Shown piece by piece: positions 57,860 to 64,000 of a DNA stretch of 64,000 bases (positions within the stretch are counted from its first letter, which is position 1; each line of letters starts with the position of its first letter). The stretch is from positions 682,001-746,000 of the forward strand of contig OX388315.1 of the NCBI GenBank assembly GCA_947579605.1, given 5' to 3'. Position numbers and translations under genes: made by a program. The notes beneath the pieces were generated by a model. The model was not told the DNA's origin. It did no database searches and saw only the letters and a program-made list of their open reading frames with translations. The DNA is from Athripsodes cinereus. Its lineage: Eukaryota; Arthropoda; Insecta; Trichoptera; Leptoceridae.

Positions 57860-58900
57860 TAGAAATAATTTAACCCTTTAAGGTTAAGCATGGTACCAAT
57901 ATGTATCAAATGGATTTTAGAGGATGTCAAATACAAATAATACCTGTTTATTTTTTGCCATAATATGTCAAATTAAGGTTCAATGCATCACAACTTCTGT
58001 AATCAGGTGAAATACTGACATATTGTTAAACTTTGTATCATGAAAATTTTACTTTTAGCAGGTCTTACTCTATTATTAATAAAACTAATATTTTTCATAT
58101 TACGAGTCATTTTATACCTTGATCACTCGTAAACGACTAGATGGACTTTGAAAATAGAATAGAATAGAATAGAGTCATTTTCTGTAACGAAGAAAATATT
58201 TTCGAACACATTTTTTAAAAAATAATAATTATTTGTGTTACTAAGCTACATTTCATACTGTAATTCTACCATTTTGACAATAAAACAGAGATGGATATTC
58301 AAAATTACTTTTGGATCGTAACCTTAACTTAACCTTTAAGGATCTTATGGTCCTGAATGGGTAAGTTTCACTACTTTAATTATTTTTTTGATTGAATGAC
58401 CTGGTCACGACAATTAACACATTGTCAAACAGCTTAGTTTAACAAGCAGATTAATACAAAGTACATAGCTAAAAATTCTAGTTTGTATAAAAAATGTAAT
58501 ACAAAAACAATAGATCGTGAAGTATTCCAAATTCCTAAAACAAAATAAAAAACTAGTAACGGGAAAGTAGAAAAATAATGAATGTAATATTTCAAACTCT
58601 CAGGATGCCAAATCGAAAATTAGATGACATATGACGTGAAGAAAATGCAGGCATTTTAAAAATCCTAAAAAACCGAGAGTTTAAAAGATTGATATTTGGC
58701 TTCGGCACATTACTAGTATATAGATATACTCGTAGTTCCTATTGAAGAAATCCTAATACTGTTTACTTACATAACATTATATTCTATGTATGTAACAAGA
58801 TACGGTCAATAATATTATCAGAAACTGTCCGTATGTTTATAATATATTTGTTTATATATTCAAGTACATTCGCTGTGGGTGATTTTACTAGAAAATATAT
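57860..58900. other. AT-rich DNA without recognised features
   Basis: An AATAGAATAG microsatellite is at 58155-58175. No exon or known repeat. Confidence 0.3.
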
Positions 58901-58902
58901 AA

Positions 58903-59340
58903 GAAACATCGATTTTATTTGAATTACTCACAGATTCTCTGACTCAACAAGGTGGACAAAGACAAATCTGTAATAGGAAGCGAGAATGGGTTGATGAAGG
59001 AAATGGAAGGCCCGAGCAGCCTGAATCAGATTGCTCGTACCATAACGCCACGTTATCTCCATGGAAACAACGGAAATTGCTAATGTCGCACATACGCCCG
59101 AGTCAACACAACCGAAATTGTCACAGTGTAACGTCGCAGCGTGACTTGTTAAATATGAAGTTGACTACCTACCGACAAAACGGGAGCGTGACGTTTGTCA
59201 CGGTGCAGTGGTCCATTAGCGACGGAGACCGTTTCACCGGTCTTGAATCCGACTTGAATTCCAGGCCTCAGATAATGCAAGGAAGATCACTGGTAGGAAT
59301 AATGGATACAACAAGCATAGATGGAAGTGGAAAATTCTAA
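58903..59340 (+). other. CpG-rich patch with a 145-codon open frame, identity unknown
   Basis: Between stops the plus frame is open for 145 codons, including RQICNRKREWVDEGNGRPEQ and TYRQNGSVTFVTVQWSISDG, and ends KF and TAA at 59340. The 59041-59240 part holds about 20 CpGs, far above the surroundings. I recognise no domain. It may be a promoter or first exon region, an exon of an unrelated gene, or a repeat not seen elsewhere in the window. The opposite strand also has a candidate exon. Confidence 0.35.
58932..59062 (-). other. Candidate alternative first coding exon (minus strand)
   Basis: TTTCCATGGAG gives a well-placed ATG. The frame runs MEITWRYGTSNLIQAARAFH for 43 codons into a good donor, CT|GTGAGTAATT at 58932. 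It ends in phase 2, so it cannot join directly to the PDZ1 exon (phase 0) without another exon. It lies on the gene's strand in a CpG-rich patch. No similarity is known to me. Confidence 0.2.
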
Positions 59341-59481
59341 GAGATTCATAATGACTGAAATATTTATAGATACATAATTTTGCCGTTTTAAGCATTTTTT
59401 TCATAATGCTTAGGACATACATAGATAATCTTATAAATACCTTTATATTGTTTTTATATTGCATGAAAATATATTTGTATT

Positions 59482-59610
59482 TGAGTGTCTTGTAGGAGGC
59501 CGGAATTCATAAAGTACCACTTTTTAAGAACAATTTATTATAACTTGAATCTAGTGATGATATATACCACCCATTCTTAACATCTTAATTTTTATTAGCA
59601 CTGAGAGAGA
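59482..59610 (+). repeat. Family A repeat, diverged
   Basis: GAGTGTCTTGTAGGAGGCCGG, ATACCACCCATTCTTAACATC, TTTTTATTAGCACTGAGAG. Confidence 0.5.
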
Positions 59611-60096
59611 CTAAAAAAGTGAGAGACCCATTCATTACCGGAGACACCAAGGAATCTGTATGAAACTAGTTTGTAAAATAGGTTTCTATAGTACTACCAC
59701 AGGTGAACTAAAGCTATAACATGTTATTGTCTTATGCGAATGTGAAAACTTTACTAAATGTTCTTAGGGGACAGAGTTTATGGGTGAAATTCACACTTCG
59801 ACCCAACGCCTACCGCACATATCGCCCGGGGAATATTATAAATGCTACTAGATAGAGAAATATACAAAATACGCATATTTAACATGAAACTTCACTATCT
59901 TCTACATAATGTGTACAATGAACATTAAGTAGTGTGTTAAGCTTATCACAGACAAGGAATAATTATTGCTATTCCAGGCTAGCTAGACTTCAATAATAAA
60001 TGTTTGGAGCTTTAGGGTACATAAAAATTATATAGGAACGAAGACTTTTTTCGAGGTGTATTTTATTTGATTTGTTTTCATGTAAATTGAAGCAAG

Positions 60097-60331
60097 TGTC
60101 AAAACCAATCAGATATCTCGATTGGAGAACCATGTCTACACAATATAACATTGTACAATATCTAATTGGAAGAAGTGAGAAAGGCGTCCCAACGATTACG
60201 AATTGGTTGTAGGCTGGCTTAAGTGATCACTTTCGGTGTCCATGAACAACGTTCACCAATTCCATCATTCTCACTGTCACGATGTAAGGTCCACGTGGTT
60301 CTCCAATCGAGATTTCTGATTGGTTTTGTCA
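60097..60331. mobile_element. MITE-like element with 39-bp inverted termini
   Basis: Termini 60097-60135 and 60293-60331 are inverted (36 of 39), containing CAAAACCAATCAGA and ATCTCGATTGGAGAACCA. The inner part is shared with 29880-29960. Confidence 0.65.
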
Positions 60332-60384
60332 TCTGCACCCAAATCCTGTTAAACGATAAAAATTAGTAAATATTCTAAACTATT

Positions 60385-60895
60385 TGAATCAAGTGTTTTT
60401 TCTACTATAAATTTTTGATCAAGAGAGAGACGTTGATATCTAGGTTGATAAAAAATCATCGACGTGAATGCTGGCCTAAAACTTTTACACTTAGCCCAGC
60501 ATTCGATTCCACCTATTCATCATACTGTTCTGCCAATGTTATATTATTTGTTTTATTTAGATAAATTGACGAAATGCTGTTCGGAGCTATTTACACTCTG
60601 ATCAGCATTGATTTTGAAATAAATTTTACCAATTATTGTTCTCTGACGTCTCTCTGAAAATTTTATGCTTTTGATATGTACATGTACTAATTGTTATTTT
60701 GACTGACGATTCCAAGTGTCCGGTTGGACCTAAGGATGATAAACAAATAAATAAAAATAAATGAAGATTAATAATGATCTGATAAGTCGAAAGATGTCTC
60801 TCTCGAGATCAATAATTTATAGTAGAAAGAAACGTTTGTTTCAATTTACCTAATAATAGAATTCTACTACGTGTTCACCGACACATTTAATATCA
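60385..60895. mobile_element. Family B snapback element with a 300-bp interior
   Basis: AAGTGTTTTTTCTACTATAA and GAGAGAGACGTTGATAT pair with GATGTCTCTCTCGAGATC and TTATAGTAGAAAGAAACG; the tail AGAATTCTACTACGTGTTC ACCGACAC follows. CTGATAAGTCGAAAGATGTC is hammerhead-like. The interior 60460-60770 is unique. Confidence 0.5.
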
Positions 60896-60919
60896 TTTAT
60901 TTTTATTTCTCAAGACAGA

Positions 60920-61045
60920 CGTTAAAAAAAGACGTGTTACACCTTAAGTTCAGGCATGAAGTTTGCCACCCATTCTGAATTTCTTAATTTTTTTTGACAC
61001 GGAGCGAACAGCTTAGATACTAAAACATACATTTGGTCTGCTAAA
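60920..61045 (+). repeat. Family A repeat
   Basis: GTGTTACACCTTAAGTTCAGG, GTTTGCCACCCATTCTG, ACACGGAGCGAACAGCTTAG. Confidence 0.6.
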
Positions 61046-61094
61046 GACAGTGTAGTAAAAACAATTCGAAATATTTATTTGTGGAATTGAAAAA

Positions 61095-61215
61095 AGGTAG
61101 ACTGGGATGAGAGAGGTGGAGAAGTTGTTTCGGATAGCGTACGATCGTGAAGCCTATGCCAAAGTAATCACCAAAGTTAGAGGAACCTGACAAGGCTCTT
61201 GTAGAAGAAGGTACA
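61095..61215 (+). mobile_element. LINE C-terminus scrap (GRRQTSW family)
   Basis: GACTGGGATGAGAGAGGTGG, GAAGCCTATGCCAAAGTAAT and CACCAAAGTTAGAGGAACC code the DW.ER..ELF / EAYAKVITKVRGT end. Confidence 0.55.
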
Positions 61216-61529
61216 CTGAAGTTTTTTTTATGTGTTTGGTTTATTTATTCTTGGTTAACTTAAGACGTGCCTAGTAGCCAGGTTAAAATGTTTATATTTT
61301 TAGTGAATACGGCTGGAAGATTGACATGGGCTGGATAAACAAGATTAATTATTTTATACGGCATATGAAGAAAAAAAATAATACATTTTTATAGAAATAA
61401 GAAATTGGTTTATCTTTTTCAGAAAAATATATACACCAGAAATCTGTTTTTTGTGCATGAATGAAAAAAAATAATGATCTACATTATTTAAAAAAAAATG
61501 CTTCCTATAGATTCCTTAACAAAACAAAT

Positions 61530-61936
61530 GAGTTTGCCATTTTTCTGTAAGTGTTCGAGTATTCTGTAAAACGTAAGTGTTCCCGAATGAGACATTTGTT
61601 GTATATTATGTTACACTATTACGGCATATCCCAAAAATTAAGTAGCCAGCAAACCAGCTACATGTAATAAATATGCATGTTGTCCCCTCCGTTTCAAAAA
61701 TAATAAGACAGTCGGGATGGGTGGCAAACCGTATCACTGCTGAATACAAGGGTAAAATGTATTTTTTGAACGCCTTTCTTTTACGTAACACTCGAAAGCG
61801 TTCATGTTATAAGCACACAAGATGTTCTCTCTAAAAATTATGACATTCAGGACGGGTGGCCAACCTCATTACTCTTGAATAATGGGTCTATTTTTTTTTA
61901 CTTTTCGAACACCTACCCCTTACAGGACAACTGTTG
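61530..61936. repeat. Cluster of three family A pieces
   Basis: 61530-61600 forward (TTTTCTGTAAGTGTTCGAG). 61613-61800 reverse (TTACGGCATATCCC, CAGCTACATGTAATAAATATGCATG, GACAGTCGGGATGGGTGGC). 61836-61936 reverse (GACATTCAGGACGGGTGGC). Confidence 0.6.
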
Positions 61937-61954
61937 AAATAACTTTATTTCTCG

Positions 61955-62105
61955 GATATTGCAGGGAGACCAAAGAATACATGGATGACACAATGCAATA
62001 GAATCCTGCGGAGAAATGGCCTGGATGAAGATGATATAGGAAACAGAAGAACGTATAACCTCAGAACGAGAAGAGCCGACCCCAAAAGCCTTCAGCGGCA
62101 ATAAG
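61955..62105 (+). mobile_element. LINE C-terminus (RPKNTWMTQCNRIL family)
   Basis: The open plus frame GRPKNTWMTQCNRILRRNGL DEDDIGNRRTYNLRTRRADP ends KSLQRQ and TAA. GRPK..W...V.....G....DA.DR..W....RRADP is a standard RTE-type ending. Confidence 0.65.
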
Positions 62106-62251
62106 TTGGGACAGTGCCAGGAAGAAGATTGCAGGAGTCCAAGGACTCCTATTTATCCGTTTAGGTGACGATTTATTAATATTTTAATTCTCTCTAGTTT
62201 AATACCACTATGCCATTGTTGGCATCTCCGATCCTACAGGAATCTCGAATC

Positions 62252-62425
62252 TCACAGGACACTCGAAAACTTACGGAAAAGAGTGGAAGACATTTTTAAC
62301 ATCTTCAATTCATACTTTTCATCCTGAATCTTATAATTATTGTTGGTGCTGAGAGGACAACCTGATATTTATTACATACAGTTTGTCCACAGGACGCCCA
62401 TTTGTTGCGTGATAGTGTAAAAGGA
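62252..62425. repeat. Family A pieces, head to head
   Basis: CACTCGAAAACTTACGGAAAAG reverse, then TTTTCATCCTGAATC, TTGGTGCTGAGAGGACAACC, TGCGTGATAGTG forward. Confidence 0.55.
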
Positions 62426-62469
62426 AGAATCAATTGAGGAAGAATAATAATTGTATATTAACGTACCTA

Positions 62470-62522
62470 TACCGAGCTCTTGAGATGGATACTCTATTAA
62501 ACGGCGCTGAGTAAATTGTCAA
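62470..62522 (+). mobile_element. LINE 3' scrap (FSVAGPVIWNQL family)
   Basis: GAGCTCTTGAGATGGATACT and TAAACGGCGCTGAGTAAATT lie after the family's stop codon. Confidence 0.5.
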
Positions 62523-62559
62523 AGATACATACATACATATTATATTACATATAATAATA

Positions 62560-63560
62560 TGAGATGAAACACTTAGAAACGTTGTCTTCTGACAACATTC
62601 TTCCCATCAATCTTAGCAATGTATAATAAATGTAATATATAAGACTAAAACTGGGTATGTACAGTTAATCAAACAATTTACATAGCTCGATTAAGTATAA
62701 ATCTGTAAACGAATTAACATCGTTAATTAGATTTTTTTTATTTCAATGTACTCGTAATGCAGATTACAGCTGTCTCTAGCAGAATTACTCTTGACACAAT
62801 CTAAATACGATCTTATTCTTGACTATATCGCCTGGTTAGAAAAGTGTTTATATTTCACACGGAAATTATTAAGAAAGCTTGGTTTTATATAGTGAAATAA
62901 GATTTTTTTTTATGGAATCACTTATTTCACGTATAATTTATTCCCAAACTTTTATTCTATTTTTTTGGCCACAATTTACACATTTACGACCTTTGATTAG
63001 AAAATTGAAATAGGTGCTACCATTTCATGCATCTGTATTTTCCATATTTTATTGTTTAATATTTTTGTAATGATGCTTGTGAATAAAATAATATAAGTTA
63101 CAACTTCATAGAGTTTGTAACGCGTCCTTAAACTGCCGATATCCTTGTACAAGCAAATGCGCTTCCATTAAAAAAGGTAAGCGGTAATTAAAAAATATTT
63201 CACCAAAAATCATATTTCCTTGTAAGGAATTATTCCAGGGCTCTTCAATTTAATTTGGTAGTGAGTGGGTAGAACCTATTTCACTAATCAATCAATTTAT
63301 CACAGTTTTCTCGGAAGTTAATTAACTAGTTAACGAGTTAATCGTTAACACCCAGCTCTGTATAAGACACTACAGTAGACTTATAATAATATTATTATCT
63401 ACATATCTGTCTATCAAATTACACTAATTCAATAAACATTATCATAATATATTATGTTATTATCAAGTATGTAAGAGTGGTTGTCCCACTAGAGCCAAAT
63501 GTCACAATGTTACACTAGTGTCGAGTTACATCTTACTATTAAGTGCTACAACAATATATA
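62560..63560. other. AT-rich DNA without recognised features
   Basis: No repeat or exon seen. GTTAATTAACTAGTTAACGAGTTAAC near 63317 is a short imperfect palindrome. Confidence 0.3.
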
Positions 63561-63567
63561 CTCGGAG

Positions 63568-63895
63568 TGAGTTACAATCCATCGGATTGATCTGCAACGA
63601 GTTTAGATTTTCTTCTCCATTACTCCTTATTTTCAGCTAGTCTCTTTAGTTCTACGTATGTGCCACAGTTCATGACCTTCTTCAGTTGGTCCATATAATA
63701 TTACGTGGCTCTTGGTTGGCCTCTACCATTTCTGCCTGTTATGCCCTCCGCGATAGTGATAAGCAGACCTGGGTGCCTGATGTTGTGGCCAATCCAGTTA
63801 GCTCGTTGTTGGCTAATTTTTTTAAGGAGTTGTCTCCTTTTGCCTACCCTGTTTAACCCCTCTTCAGCAATGGATTCAAAACGACTGATGACGAT
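63568..63895 (-). mobile_element. LINE C-terminus (ISQQRANWIGHN family)
   Basis: The minus frame VGKRRQLLKKISQQRANWIG HNIRHPGLLITIAEGITGRN, GRGQPRAT, ends at TAA. It is better preserved than the 56.3-kb copy. Confidence 0.7.
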
Positions 63896-63916
63896 TTATT
63901 ATTTACATATAATATA

Positions 63917-64000
63917 TGTTGGATGGTTTAATGCGCCGTTTAATGGATCATCGATCTCAAGGGCGAAGAATGTAAAGAAAGTAATGCAAGGAATAGTAAT
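63917..64000 (-). mobile_element. LINE 3' end (FSVAGPVIWNQL family), cut by window edge
   Basis: TAATGCGCCGTTTAATGGATC and TCGATCTCAAGGGCG are the reverse of the family's stop and 3' UTR. Confidence 0.5.

Noticed and set aside
24000..58900. Further exons of the Dlg-like gene (L27 region, linker upstream of PDZ1)
   Set aside because: I looked for L27-like and PDZ-like peptides with splice sites on the minus strand and saw none; short or diverged exons could have been missed.
58932..58968. A 36-bp micro-exon between TATTACAG and GTGAGT on the minus strand
   Set aside because: Its frames do not yield a sensible fit with the flanking PDZ exon phases; the longer ATG-initiated reading is at least as likely.
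59077..59340. Calling the plus-strand frame a gene
   Set aside because: It starts at TTG, has no recognisable domain and no splice or expression evidence; kept only as an unexplained feature.

Overview
The window looks like animal, most probably lepidopteran (moth or butterfly), nuclear DNA. It is AT-rich, gene-poor and filled with short, decayed repeats. The only protein-coding sequence I can support is three exons on the minus strand, read from high to low coordinates: 23894-23694, 12363-12283 and 5660-5451. All are phase 0 at both ends with good splice signals. Joined, they encode 164 residues holding PDZ1 and the first part of PDZ2 of a Discs-large (Dlg/PSD-95, MAGUK) type scaffold. The rest of PDZ2 and the expected SH3 and guanylate-kinase domains must lie beyond the left end. 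Exons 5' of PDZ1 are either off the right end or not recognisable here. Nearly everything else is intron or intergenic DNA.

Layout. 1-5450: intron 3' of the PDZ2 exon, with repeats and a 310-bp snapback element. 5451-23894: the three exons and their introns of about 6.6 and 11.3 kb, packed with LINE tails, a DDE transposon relic and hairpin elements. 23895-58900: no recognisable exon; LINE 3' ends, an hAT element, an AT-rich desert (about 28.5-30.5 kb) and a tandemly duplicated LINE tail. 58903-59340: a CpG-rich patch with open frames on both strands. 59350-64000: repeats again.

Repeats. LINE remnants are almost all 5'-truncated. They are recognised by C-terminal peptides of at least nine families, such as LRWFGHVERM, GRRQTSW, FSVAGPVIWNQLPEDLR and NRLRSGVG. 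One unclassified repeat (here family A, core GCCACCCATCCTGAATGTC) occurs about 24 times. DNA transposons include an hAT element with an 8-bp target duplication and a DDE element with terminal inverted repeats.

The most interesting signal is a set of small elements whose sequence resembles minimal hammerhead ribozymes. The best, at 8768-8832 (+), has CTGACGA, a 6-bp stem II capped by GGAA, then GAAA, a self-complementary GCCGGC and a UC cleavage position. Related snapback elements (family B) carry hammerhead-like cores inside long inverted arms and are flanked by 13-15 bp direct repeats, which suggests retrotransposition. This architecture is known from Penelope-like elements and retrozymes; the assignment here is inference from reading the sequence.
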